Assembly (NCBI GenBank): GCA_050304615.1
Contig: JBNLDW010000015.1
Span: forward strand, 1-64,000
DNA: 64,000 nt
Origin: CBFDBF01 sp050304615
Lineage (GTDB): Bacteria > Pseudomonadota > Gammaproteobacteria > Chromatiales > Chromatiaceae
Direction of reading: 5' to 3'
The translations under genes and the position numbers were made by a program. Under the pieces are notes generated by a model. The model saw only the letters and a program-made list of their open reading frames with translations, made no database searches and was not told the DNA's origin. Positions 7,596 through 15,859 of this stretch are shown piece after piece. How positions within the stretch are numbered: position 1 is the stretch's first letter; each line of letters opens with the position of its first letter.

Positions 7596-8166
7596 CACCA
7601 CCCTAAACTCTACGCTACGGCAAACACTACTTGAGACTGCCATCGCTTCTATCCGGCATGGGCTGGAACACGGCTCACCACTGAAGCCAGTCCTGGATGA
7701 ACAGCCAGCGGAGTTGCAGCTGGAGAGGGCCACCTTTGTAACCCTCAACCTGCAGGGCCAGCTACGTGGCTGCATCGGTCATCTGGAGGCAATCCAGCCG
7801 CTGATAACAGATGTAGCGGAGAACGCCTTTGCCGCCGCATTTCGCGATCCCCGTTTCCCGCCTCTTACCCAACCGGAACTACAGGGACTGGAGATCCACC
7901 TGTCTATACTGACCCCGTCCCAGCCGCTTGAGTTCTCCTCCGAAGATGAGCTGATAGCACAGCTGCGCCCAGGAGTAGACGGTTTGATCCTGGAGGAGAA
8001 GGGACAGCGTGGCACCTTTCTGCCTGCAGTATGGGAGTCGCTACCTGAACCGACATCTTTCTTGAGTCACCTGAAGATGAAGGCTGGCCTGCCAGCTGAC
8101 TACTGGTCCCCGTCGCTGCGGGTCTATCGCTACACTACGGAGTCATTCTCTGCGGACGCGGAATGA
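7573..8166 (+). CDS. amrA: AmmeMemoRadiSam system protein A (AMMECR1 domain)
   Basis: 197 residues, a single AMMECR1 domain. The hallmark LRGCIGHLEA (about residues 65-74) is present, followed by AAFRDPRFPPLT and the 'EIHLSIL' and 'GVDGLIL' blocks. The protein ends near the normal family length. The biochemical activity of AMMECR1 is not established; the strict linkage to a radical SAM enzyme and a MEMO protein argues for one pathway. It overlaps amrB by 23 bases, so the pair is one transcription unit. Confidence 0.93.
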   Translation: MEPTPLPDTTLNSTLRQTLLETAIASIRHGLEHGSPLKPVLDEQPAELQLERATFVTLNLQGQLRGCIGHLEAIQPLITDVAENAFAAAFRDPRFPPLTQPELQGLEIHLSILTPSQPLEFSSEDELIAQLRPGVDGLILEEKGQRGTFLPAVWESLPEPTSFLSHLKMKAGLPADYWSPSLRVYRYTTESFSADAE

Positions 8167-8187
8167 CACTCTGCTACCCACCCTTGT

Positions 8188-8379
8188 TTATCTTCTCTTT
8201 TTATTGCCCCACAACACAGCAGCCAACGCCCCAAAGAAGGCGATGATGAATATATAGTTTTGCTCCAGACCAAACCAACGTGCGGTATAACCGGCCACCC
8301 CTCCACCGATGGCGCTAAATGCGAAGGCTCGCATCACGCGACAGAGGGAGCAGTCTTGGTATGGATCAGATCGGCTCAT
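8188..8379 (-). CDS. Small membrane protein, unknown function
   Basis: 63 residues. A DCSLCRVM segment (CxxC) near the N-terminus is followed by two hydrophobic helices separated by a short polar turn (AFAFSAIGGGVAGYTARWF and YIFIIAFFGALAAVLWG), ending in a basic KKRR tail that suggests a cytoplasmic C-terminus. It is convergent with amrA (21 bases between stops) and downstream of the RNB nuclease gene on the same strand. The length and frame look genuine for a gammaproteobacterial small inner-membrane protein; function is unknown. Confidence 0.6.
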   Translation of the reverse strand: MSRSDPYQDCSLCRVMRAFAFSAIGGGVAGYTARWFGLEQNYIFIIAFFGALAAVLWGNKKRR

Positions 8380-8409
8380 GCTATCTAGTGTAGCCCTTAT
8401 GCACTTCTG

Positions 8410-10227
8410 TTACACACCATCAATCACCCTAAACCTTGCATCAAGATCCGGCAGGTCTACCTCTCTTACCGCAACTTGCAGTTCGGTATTTAGCTCCACC
8501 TCCCGCTCCAATCTTATTCTTGTCTCCATGGCCAACTCTGGGATCAACACAGTGGCCCGACGCTCGGTCATCGCCACTACAACACCCCTACCCTGCCACT
8601 TGGGGTTCTGCTGGAGATATACCATCTTCCAGTGGTTGTTAGACATCCTCTCTGCTCGCCGAGTGGTGCGTGCGGCGCTAACCGCCGCAACTATACGCTC
8701 CGCTATCGCCTCTGGTGACAACCCCTCTGCGCCCCGCAGGTGAGCGCGTATCTGCTGCTGGCTTACCAGGTCAAGATAACGCCGCAGGGGGCTGGTAGCA
8801 CGACTGTAGGCCTCTAGCCCCAAACCTGAGTGGGGTGACTGCTGGGTGGTGAACTGGCTCGGTTTGAACTGCCTACGATAGGCGTACATGGCAGCCATCC
8901 CCTCTGGCTGCTGCTGGCTGTCCGGAGGGGGCTGAGCGGCGAATGGTAGGGAGATGTTATGCTCCAGCGCATAGCGTGCGGTCGCCTCACCTGCCATGAT
9001 CATGGCTGCGGCCACCATCTGACGGCTGGCCGAGCGCACCATGGGACTGATCACCACGCTCCCCTCAATGAGCCTGACATTCACCTCCGGCAGATCTATA
9101 CTGGACGCTCCTGCATCTTCACGCCGCTGCTGGTTGCGCTTGGCCATCTGCAACATGCTGGAAAATGGCTCCTGCCCCAACCTCTCATCTATCCCTCCAT
9201 AGCTCTCCCTGCTCGCCTTGATCCAGCTTGGGGTGATGGTGATATCGACCAGCTCTCCCTGTGCATCTATACAAAAACCGATTGAGAAGGCGGGTGATAC
9301 CTCTTGCAGACCCAGCCCTAATTTTGCGGTTATGTCGGTTGGCAGCATATGGATGATCTGCTCCGGCAGATAGAGGTTTGCCGCCCTGGCACGTGCCTCC
9401 AGATCCAGCTCCGAGTCCGGTACCACCAGTGCCGCCACGTCCGCCACATGCACCCACAGGCGGTCACCATCCAGGCTCAGGGCATCATCCGGGTCTGCCG
9501 TCTGCTCGTCATCGATGGCATAGGCGGCCAGATGGGTGAGGTCGAGCCGCTCCTCCTCCGGTAGCTCCGGGACCGCTATATCAGGATTATCCTGTGGTAG
9601 CAAAAGCCGCTGCGGATAGGGGTTGAAGTCACCCTGCCAATAGCCTGTACTGAGCAACAGGCGGTGAGCGTTTTCCGGACTCTCCTGATGCCCCAGGGCC
9701 TGTAGAATGGTGCTGCGTTCGCTCTGCCCGAAGGAGAGTCGCTCTACCTCCGCCAAACGCTTGCGATCCTCCTCGAGGATCTCCCCGCACTTAACCCTGT
9801 CAAGAAACTCTCCCCACTCCAGTTCGGCTTTAGCCTTGGCCTCCTGCTCCTTAATATCTGTTTCGATCTGCTCTCTGCTACGCGCCCTGATGCTATCCAG
9901 GTCACCCTCAAAGTAGAGCCCTGCGTGCAGTAGTTGCCACGTCGCCCAGGCAGCCGCCGGAGTAAATTCGCCATAGATCAGCTCTGCCAGTTCGGCCAGA
10001 TTGGTCTCACCACCCACCAGAAGCTCCCGCGCCTCATCGACATCACCCTGCTGCTGCGTCAATTCAGCTAGGCTGGCAATAGGGCCAGGGTGAAGCAGCG
10101 ATATATCCTTGGGCCGTACCCGCTTGCCCTTACCGCCCTCCAGCTCAATATCTATCTTGTCGCTGATAGCACTAACACGGGCAGGGTGAATTTTGTACAG
10201 CACTAGGCTGCCAGTTTTAGGTTGCAT
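8410..10227 (-). CDS. RNase II-family (RNB domain) 3'-5' exoribonuclease
   Basis: 605 residues. The RNB catalytic domain is clear: the Asp cluster DEQTADPDDALSLDGD (about residues 237-252) holds the metal ligands, followed by VHVADVAALV and the LPTDITAKLGLG block, and SPLRRYLDLVSQQQIRAHL near residues 475-495. A small beta-barrel N-terminal region and a C-terminal S1/OB-like segment flank it. It is shorter than RNase R and lacks its basic C-terminal tail, resembling the RNase II-like group. It should degrade single-stranded RNA processively in the cytoplasm. It is divergent from ygfZ. Confidence 0.88.
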   Translation of the reverse strand: MQPKTGSLVLYKIHPARVSAISDKIDIELEGGKGKRVRPKDISLLHPGPIASLAELTQQQGDVDEARELLVGGETNLAELAELIYGEFTPAAAWATWQLLHAGLYFEGDLDSIRARSREQIETDIKEQEAKAKAELEWGEFLDRVKCGEILEEDRKRLAEVERLSFGQSERSTILQALGHQESPENAHRLLLSTGYWQGDFNPYPQRLLLPQDNPDIAVPELPEEERLDLTHLAAYAIDDEQTADPDDALSLDGDRLWVHVADVAALVVPDSELDLEARARAANLYLPEQIIHMLPTDITAKLGLGLQEVSPAFSIGFCIDAQGELVDITITPSWIKASRESYGGIDERLGQEPFSSMLQMAKRNQQRREDAGASSIDLPEVNVRLIEGSVVISPMVRSASRQMVAAAMIMAGEATARYALEHNISLPFAAQPPPDSQQQPEGMAAMYAYRRQFKPSQFTTQQSPHSGLGLEAYSRATSPLRRYLDLVSQQQIRAHLRGAEGLSPEAIAERIVAAVSAARTTRRAERMSNNHWKMVYLQQNPKWQGRGVVVAMTERRATVLIPELAMETRIRLEREVELNTELQVAVREVDLPDLDARFRVIDGV

Positions 10228-10299
10228 TACTTGGGATCAGTGGCGTCTGTAAGAGCCAGTATGATACCTTCTCTAGAACAATAATTGGAGATTAGTAGT

Positions 10300-11334
10300 A
10301 TGAATCAGCAGTGGAAGAGGCTCCTTGAATCCTGGTCTGCATCCATCAGTGATCAGGGTATAGTGGAATTCGCCGATGCAACTCCGTTTCCGCCATGCGC
10401 CCTTAGCGAGCTCTCCTATATGGGGCTTATCCGGGTCAAAGGTGACGATGCAGCCAGCTTTCTCCAGGGACAGCTCACAAATGATATCCACGCCCTGACC
10501 GAGCAACACAGCCAGATCAGCGGTTACTGCACCCCACAGGGAAGAATGCTGGCCATCTTTCGTATCTTTATGCGGGATGGTGATTATTTTCTGCAGCTAC
10601 CACGAGAGCTCCTGGCGGCCATCCTAAAGCGGCTCTCCATGTATGTCTTGCTCTCCAAGGTGGAGCTTACAGACATCTCTGATCAACTGGTACGTATCGG
10701 TCTATCCGGCAACTGTGCCACAGATCTCCTGGCTGCTCACTTTGGTCCCATACCTGACGATGAGAGTGTTGTCTGCCACGCGGATGAGCTGACCCTACTG
10801 CGTCTACCTGCCGATCGTCCCAGATTTGAACTGCTCGGGCCGGTGGAACAGATCACCCCTATGTGGCAGCAATTACGCGAGGAGGCAGAGCTGTCTGAAC
10901 CAGACCTCTGGCCTCTACTGGATATACAGGCCGGGATCGCAACGATCTACAGCAATACCAGTGAGACATTCGTTCCCCAGATGACCAATATGCAGCTGGT
11001 AGATGGAGTGAGTTTTACCAAGGGGTGTTATGTCGGCCAAGAGGTAGTGGCCAGAATGAAGTTTCTGGGCAAACTAAAACGGCGTATGTATCGCGCCCAT
11101 GTGAATGCTGAGCAGCGTCCATCTCCCGGCGATGAGCTGTTCTCTCCGCAAGAAAATGATTCCAGCCAGGGTGTAGGCAAGATAGTAGACGCCAGACCCT
11201 CTCCAGATGGTGGCTATGAGCTGCTGGCAGTGATAGCCGATAGTGCATACGTGCAGGGCGATCTGCATCTGCAGGATACCACCGGCCCACGACTCGATTT
11301 CCTGAGCCTACCCTATACATTTGAGCCAGAGTAG
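10300..11334 (+). CDS. ygfZ: YgfZ/GcvT-like tetrahydrofolate-dependent iron-sulfur protein
   Basis: 344 residues from the ATG at 10300; GGAG lies 10 bases before it, and an upstream in-frame TTG at 10285 is less likely. The signature KGCYVGQEVVARM (conserved K-G-C-Y-x-G-Q-E) identifies YgfZ. The N-terminal GcvT-like fold contains FLQGQLTNDI. YgfZ helps maintain or repair certain iron-sulfur enzymes such as MiaB in a folate-dependent manner. The gene is followed after 59 bases by the HDOD gene on the same strand and is divergent from the RNB nuclease. Confidence 0.93.
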   Translation: MNQQWKRLLESWSASISDQGIVEFADATPFPPCALSELSYMGLIRVKGDDAASFLQGQLTNDIHALTEQHSQISGYCTPQGRMLAIFRIFMRDGDYFLQLPRELLAAILKRLSMYVLLSKVELTDISDQLVRIGLSGNCATDLLAAHFGPIPDDESVVCHADELTLLRLPADRPRFELLGPVEQITPMWQQLREEAELSEPDLWPLLDIQAGIATIYSNTSETFVPQMTNMQLVDGVSFTKGCYVGQEVVARMKFLGKLKRRMYRAHVNAEQRPSPGDELFSPQENDSSQGVGKIVDARPSPDGGYELLAVIADSAYVQGDLHLQDTTGPRLDFLSLPYTFEPE

Positions 11335-11393
11335 GTTCCATTTTCCCGCTAATCTGCCAGACTTCATGCAATATCTATTAAATTGAGACCACT

Positions 11394-12230
11394 ATGATTA
11401 GCACAGAAGAATTTCAGGAAAAACTCCAGGCCGCCATCCACGACAACACCATCACCCTACCTACCCTACCGGAGGTAGCACTGCGTGCACGCGAGGTTAT
11501 GGAAAAGGAGAACAGCACTGCCAACGAGGTTGCAGAGATCGTAGCTACCGATGCCGCCCTCGCCGCACGGCTACTACAGGTAGCCAACAGTGTCCTCTAC
11601 CGTGGCGTAGTTCATATAGATAGCATTCAGATGGCCATTACCCGCCTGGGGAACACCCTTGTACGCAACCTTATAATTAGTATCGCAATGAAGCAGATAT
11701 TCCAGGCCACCTCTGATGCCCTGGACAGGCAGTTGCGTTCTACCTGGGAAGAGGGGGTACAGGTGGCCGCGATCTCGCGCGTATTGGCACACCCTCTACC
11801 CCATATAGACAATGATCAGGCGATGCTGGCCGGTCTAATTCACAATATTGGCAATCTACCGGTCCTTATGATGGCGGATCGCTATCCTGAACTGGTGGAG
11901 AATTCAGAGCATCTCGCCCAGATGGTTACCGCCCTAGGCCCCACTATGGGTCATCAGATCCTAGAGGAGTGGGACTTTCCGGAGAGTCTGGTGAAGGTAC
12001 CGAATAACTACCAGAACTTGGACTATGATGGCGGACCAGAGGTTGATTATGTGGATGTAGTCCTGGTAGCGCTACTCCAGACCCTGCCTCCAGAGCATCC
12101 ATCAACGTGGGTAGACTGGAGCAAGATACCATCCTTCGCCAAGATCGGCCTGGAGCCTGATGTAGAGGTGGTCAATATAGATGGGGTGGCAGAGGAGCTG
12201 CGAGAGGTGGAGAACATGTTTCTTAGTTAG
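11394..12230 (+). CDS. HDOD-domain signalling protein
   Basis: 278 residues that are essentially one HDOD domain: LPTLPEVALRAREVM at the N-terminus, DAALAARLLQVANS, MAITRLGNTLVRNLI and LAGLIHNIGNLPVL. HDOD domains are HD-superfamily members that have usually lost phosphohydrolase activity and act in signalling, often with cyclic-di-GMP or stress circuits. The fold hallmark residues are present but a full HD metal site is not. No output or receiver domain is attached. It may be co-transcribed with ygfZ, a common neighbour in gammaproteobacteria as far as I recall; its role here is unknown. Confidence 0.88.
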   Translation: MISTEEFQEKLQAAIHDNTITLPTLPEVALRAREVMEKENSTANEVAEIVATDAALAARLLQVANSVLYRGVVHIDSIQMAITRLGNTLVRNLIISIAMKQIFQATSDALDRQLRSTWEEGVQVAAISRVLAHPLPHIDNDQAMLAGLIHNIGNLPVLMMADRYPELVENSEHLAQMVTALGPTMGHQILEEWDFPESLVKVPNNYQNLDYDGGPEVDYVDVVLVALLQTLPPEHPSTWVDWSKIPSFAKIGLEPDVEVVNIDGVAEELREVENMFLS

Positions 12231-12341
12231 GACCGGTTAACACTAAACTCTCTAGCCCACAATCACACCGTCATCCCGTGGCATATTGTACATCCTGCCA
12301 TTCGCCACTCCTGCGCGTCCATGCGCCCGCGGTATACTGGG

Positions 12342-12445
12342 CATTCGCTGCTCTCGCACATCCCTGTGCTTCGCAGCATACGTACATCCTGTACATTCGC
12401 TGCTCTCGCACATCCCTGTGCTTCGCAGCATACGTACATCCTGTA
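12342..12445. repeat. 52-base direct tandem repeat, two exact copies
   Basis: Units at 12342-12393 and 12394-12445 are identical by eye, each starting CATTCGCTGCTCTCGCACAT and ending CATACGTACATCCTGTA. A diverged partial copy lies just upstream (about 12283-12330, with GTACATCCTGCCATTCGCCACTCCTGCGCG). No spacer separates the units, so this is not a CRISPR. It lies between the HDOD stop and the tRNA-Pro terminator. Confidence 0.85.
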
Positions 12446-12448
12446 CAT

Positions 12449-12478
12449 AAAAAAGGGGTTACGCGTTAACGTAACCCC
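12449..12478 (-). terminator. Rho-independent terminator of the tRNA-Pro/merR/ihfA transcript
   Basis: GGGGTTACG (12455-12463) and CGTAACCCC (12470-12478) form a 9-base stem with a 6-base loop. On the minus strand it is followed by six T (12449-12454). It lies 13 bases beyond the tRNA-Pro 3' end. Confidence 0.9.
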
Positions 12479-12490
12479 TCTCTATTCCGT

Positions 12491-12567
12491 TGGTCGGAGC
12501 GCGGAGATTCGAACTCCGGACCCCCACAACCCCATTGTGGTGCGCTACCAAGCTGCGCTACGCTCCG
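12491..12567 (-). tRNA. tRNA-Pro(GGG)
   Basis: On the minus strand the acceptor CGGAGCG pairs with CGCTCCG, the D arm has GCGC...GCGC, and the anticodon stem CCACA/TGTGG has loop ATGGGGT (anticodon GGG). The T arm GGAGT/ TTCGAAT follows and CCA is encoded. The 77-base length and the position downstream of merR are usual for gammaproteobacteria. Confidence 0.95.
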
Positions 12568-12620
12568 CAGGAGCGCGCATACTAGGCGTAGCGGCCCGCT
12601 GTGTCAAATGCCAACCAAAC

Positions 12621-12980
12621 TCAACGCTTCAGAATCTGTAAGACCTCTTCCAGTTCAACCCGCAGCTGCCGTGTAATCTGCTGGCTCTGACTGCTATCCT
12701 CTTTGGCATCATCACTGGTCAACTGCTGTCTGGCGCCACCAATAGTAAACCCCTGCTCATAGAGAAGGCTTCGAATCTGGCGAATCATCAGTACATCGTG
12801 TCGCTGGTAATAGCGACGATTGCCACGCCGCTTAACAGGCTTGAGCTGTGGAAACTCCTGCTCCCAATAGCGCAACACATGAGGCTTTACTCCGCAAAGC
12901 TCACTCACCTCGCCAATAGCAAAGTAACGCTTGCCTGGGATAACAGGAAGATCAGCGGTAGTACTACTCGCGTCCAGCAT
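12621..12980 (-). CDS. MerR-family transcriptional regulator
   Basis: 119 residues. The MerR helix-turn-helix is visible as FAIGEVSELCGVKPHVLRYWEQEF with the wing RRGNRRYYQRHDV; the rest is a coiled-coil dimerisation helix ending LRVELEEVLQILKR. No effector-binding Cys cluster follows, so the ligand is unknown. The gene overlaps the ihfA 3' end by 17 bases, the arrangement pheT-ihfA-merR seen in many gammaproteobacteria. It is therefore probably co-expressed with the phenylalanyl-tRNA synthetase operon. Confidence 0.9.
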   Translation of the reverse strand: MLDASSTTADLPVIPGKRYFAIGEVSELCGVKPHVLRYWEQEFPQLKPVKRRGNRRYYQRHDVLMIRQIRSLLYEQGFTIGGARQQLTSDDAKEDSSQSQQITRQLRVELEEVLQILKR

Positions 12981-13263
12981 AGGCCTCTACCCTTGCTTTG
13001 AGTTTCTGCCCTGGGCGAAACGTCACCACCCGCCTTGCAGTAATCGGGATCTCTTCGCCTGTCTTGGGATTGCGCCCAGGACGCTGATTCTTCTCCCGCA
13101 GGTCGAAATTACCAAACCCGGACAGTTTCACCTGTTCGCCATTTTCCAGCGCGCGGCGAGTCTCCTCAAAAAAGAGCTCAACCATCTCCTTGGCCTCACG
13201 CTTATTAAGGCCCAATTCATCGAACAACCGTTCGGCCATATCAGCTTTGGTCAGCGCCATCAC
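12964..13263 (-). CDS. ihfA: Integration host factor subunit alpha
   Basis: 99 residues, the standard size. It starts MALTKADMAERLFDELGLNK and contains LSGFGNFDLREKNQRPGRN with the intercalating RPGRNPKTGE arm (Pro is the kinking residue). The partner IHF-beta is not in this window. IHF bends DNA at specific sites and assists recombination, replication initiation and sigma-54 promoters. Its ATG overlaps the pheT TGA by 4 bases, so translation is coupled to pheT. Confidence 0.97.
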   Translation of the reverse strand: MMALTKADMAERLFDELGLNKREAKEMVELFFEETRRALENGEQVKLSGFGNFDLREKNQRPGRNPKTGEEIPITARRVVTFRPGQKLKARVEAYAGRE

Positions 13264-15641
13264 TCATCCCTCAACTGTGCATTTAGTTCTTGTTGTAATG
13301 CCTGCAGAACAGACCCCATCACCTCTTCCACATCTCGATCTGTAAGAGTGTGCGAAGTTTCCTGTAAAATCAAGCCTAAAGCGAGACTTTTTAGCCCTGA
13401 ATCTATCTTCTCACCAGTATAGACATCAAAAAGTAAAATGTCTTGTAAAATATCCGGTATTGCGGCCCTTATAGAGGCCGCCACCTCACTGAACTCCACC
13501 TTCTGCTCCACCACAATGGCGATATCACGCCTGATAGAGGGGAATTTTGACAGCGGGCTGAACGCCGGAAGCACCCCATCAAGAAGGTAATTTACTTGTA
13601 TTTCAAACAGATAGCAACTCTCAGTCAGGTCTAATTTGTGTTCCAGTTCAGGGTGCAACATGCCGATCCAACCAACCGGATTTCCCCCCCGGATAATCCT
13701 TGCGGCCTGCCCAGGGTGGAGGGCCGGGTGCCCTTCCACTCGAAATGAGAACTCCTCAGGGCATCCGGTCAGCGCAAAAATCGCCTCCAGGTCCCCTTTT
13801 ATATCAAAAAAATCGGCGTTGCGGTCGTCAGATCCCCACTGTTCCGGGATATTTGACCCGGTTATCAGCCCTGCAAGCATTAAATCTTGTTTGATTTCAG
13901 TATCTTCTTTGACAAACCTAAGACCTGACTCGAAGAGTCGGATCCGCCCCTGCTGACGGGATTGATTGTATATAGCACTCTGCAACAGCCCCGGCCAGAG
14001 GCTGGTGCGCATGATGGACATATCACTGGAGATTGGGTTAGCCAGCTCCACCCTGCCGTGCTGTGGGTCTGTAAGCTGCTGCATCTCTTGGCTGATGAAG
14101 CTGTAGGTGATCACCTCCTGATAATCCCGATCCACTAGGAGATGTTTGGCTCGCTGCAGGGTAAATGCGATCTCCGGCTCTGCCCGCATGGCAGTGGCCG
14201 CTGAGCTACGATGCATGGGGATTTCGGTATAGCCGTAGATACGCCCGATCTCCTCGATCAAATCCACCTCAATGGAGATATCGAAACGGCAGCTGGGGGC
14301 AGTCACCATCCAGCCCTCTGCCAACGACTCCACCTGCATCTCCAGGCGGGTGAGGATATCGACTATGGTCTCATCATCGATGGTCAACCCCAGCAGCTTG
14401 GCCACTCTCTCCCGGCGCAGGAGGATCTCAGGGCGCTGTTCGATATGCCCTTTGGAGGACACTTCCACGATAGGGCCCGCCTCTCCTCCGACAATATCCA
14501 GCAGCAGCCTGGTTGCCCGCTCCATGGCCGTCACCTGCAGTTGCGGATCGACACCACGCTCAAAGCGGTGGGAAGAGTCAGTATGGAGGCCATAGCTGCG
14601 CGCCTTACCGCTAATGGCTGTAGGGGTAAAAAATGCACTCTCGAGCAAAATATCCTTGGTCTCGTCGGTTACCCCTGACGCCGCACCGCCCATAATACCG
14701 GCCATGGCCAGCGGTCCAGATGCATCGGCAATCACCAGGGTACCCTCCTGTAGCTCAACCTCCTGGCCATCCAGTAGGGTCAGTTGCTCCCCCTGCTGTG
14801 CCATGCGCACGCGGATTTCACCATCCAGTTTGGCCAGATCAAAGCCGTGCATCGGCTGGCCCAGCTCCAGCAGCACATAGTTGGTTACATCAACCACCGG
14901 ACTGATAGAACGCAGACCGCTGCGCCGCAGACGCTCCTGCATCCAGAGAGGGGTTGCTGCAGCGGCATCAATACCGCTGATCACCCGGCAAGTGTAACGG
15001 GGACAGGCCTCTGGGGCCTCCAGCTTGACTTCAAACCTATGCTCTCCAGTGGCCACCACTGGATCTATGGTCGGCGCGGTCACCGGGCAGCGGTTGATCA
15101 CCCCCACCTCCCGCGCAATTCCGGCCAGACCGAGGCAATCTCCGCGGTCTGGAGTCAGATCAATCTCGATGGCCTTGTCATTGAGGGCCAGATAGTCACG
15201 AAAATCGCTACCCACCGTCGCATCCACGGCCAAAGGCATGATTCCTTCGGAAGACTCCGCCAGACCGAGTTCGGAAGCTGAGCAGATCATCCCAACTGAG
15301 TGGACACCGCGCAGCTTGGCTTTTTTGATCTTGAAATCGCCAGGCAACCTAGCTCCCACCATGGCCACCGGCACCTTCATCCCGGCCGTCACATTAGAAG
15401 CGCCACAGACGATCTGTAGCTCCTCGTCCTGACCGACGTTAACCCGGCAGACTCCCAGCTTGTCGGCATCGGGATGCTGCTCCCTGGCCAGCACCTCACC
15501 CACCACGACACCCTCAAACTCACCGGCCACAGGATCTACCGACTCCACCTCAAGGCCAGCCATAGAGAGCTGCTCCGCCAGCTGTTCGGTGGTGACATCG
15601 GGATCTACCCACTCCCGTAACCAAGCTTCACTGAATTTCAT
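13260..15641 (-). CDS. pheT: Phenylalanyl-tRNA synthetase beta subunit
   Basis: 793 residues, full length. In order: an N-terminal EMAPII-like tRNA-binding domain (EFEGVVVGEVL to LPGDFKIKKAKLRG), the B3/B4 editing domain with the motif text DLTPDRGDCLG, the B5 domain, the core class II-like domain, and a C-terminal ferredoxin-fold anticodon-binding (FDX-ACB) domain with FPSIRRDIAIVV. It forms the alpha2-beta2 enzyme with PheS. It is separated from pheS by 218 bases of repeat-rich sequence, which is unusually long for this operon, and overlaps ihfA. Confidence 0.97.
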   Translation of the reverse strand: MKFSEAWLREWVDPDVTTEQLAEQLSMAGLEVESVDPVAGEFEGVVVGEVLAREQHPDADKLGVCRVNVGQDEELQIVCGASNVTAGMKVPVAMVGARLPGDFKIKKAKLRGVHSVGMICSASELGLAESSEGIMPLAVDATVGSDFRDYLALNDKAIEIDLTPDRGDCLGLAGIAREVGVINRCPVTAPTIDPVVATGEHRFEVKLEAPEACPRYTCRVISGIDAAAATPLWMQERLRRSGLRSISPVVDVTNYVLLELGQPMHGFDLAKLDGEIRVRMAQQGEQLTLLDGQEVELQEGTLVIADASGPLAMAGIMGGAASGVTDETKDILLESAFFTPTAISGKARSYGLHTDSSHRFERGVDPQLQVTAMERATRLLLDIVGGEAGPIVEVSSKGHIEQRPEILLRRERVAKLLGLTIDDETIVDILTRLEMQVESLAEGWMVTAPSCRFDISIEVDLIEEIGRIYGYTEIPMHRSSAATAMRAEPEIAFTLQRAKHLLVDRDYQEVITYSFISQEMQQLTDPQHGRVELANPISSDMSIMRTSLWPGLLQSAIYNQSRQQGRIRLFESGLRFVKEDTEIKQDLMLAGLITGSNIPEQWGSDDRNADFFDIKGDLEAIFALTGCPEEFSFRVEGHPALHPGQAARIIRGGNPVGWIGMLHPELEHKLDLTESCYLFEIQVNYLLDGVLPAFSPLSKFPSIRRDIAIVVEQKVEFSEVAASIRAAIPDILQDILLFDVYTGEKIDSGLKSLALGLILQETSHTLTDRDVEEVMGSVLQALQQELNAQLRDE

Positions 15642-15672
15642 CTTGTTACCTATTGCTTAATTGATTACTTTT

Positions 15673-15853
15673 TAGCCGCAAATGCACGCCAATCACCGCA
15701 AAACTGCGCGAATAAATCATTGTCCAGATCTAATGCCTCTTTGCGTTCCTTTGCGGCCCGTTAAAAACTTTGTTAGCCGCTAAATTTACGCGAATCAATA
15801 ACTCTAAATACACAGATTCTCTTTGCGAGTATTCGCGGTTATTTGCGGCTAAT
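15673..15853. repeat. Dispersed GCAAATGAACGC-type imperfect inverted repeats in the pheS-pheT gap (two units)
   Basis: Unit one (15673-15762) starts AGCCGCAAATGCACGCCAAT and ends TCCTTTGCGGCCCGTT. Unit two (15774-15853) starts AGCCGCTAAATTTACGCGAA and ends TTCGCGGTTATTTGCGGCTA. Each has complementary outer ends, so each can fold into a long hairpin. A related unit lies in the pheS leader at 16913-17020. The gap holds no gene. Confidence 0.8.
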
Positions 15854-15859
15854 TATCTG

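Noticed and set aside
12342..12445. Possible CRISPR repeats
   Set aside because: The 52-base units are directly adjacent with no spacers and no cas gene is in the window.
12278..12641. Plus-strand frames across the tandem repeats and tRNA-Pro
   Set aside because: They read through the repeats, the terminator and the antisense tRNA; not plausible genes.
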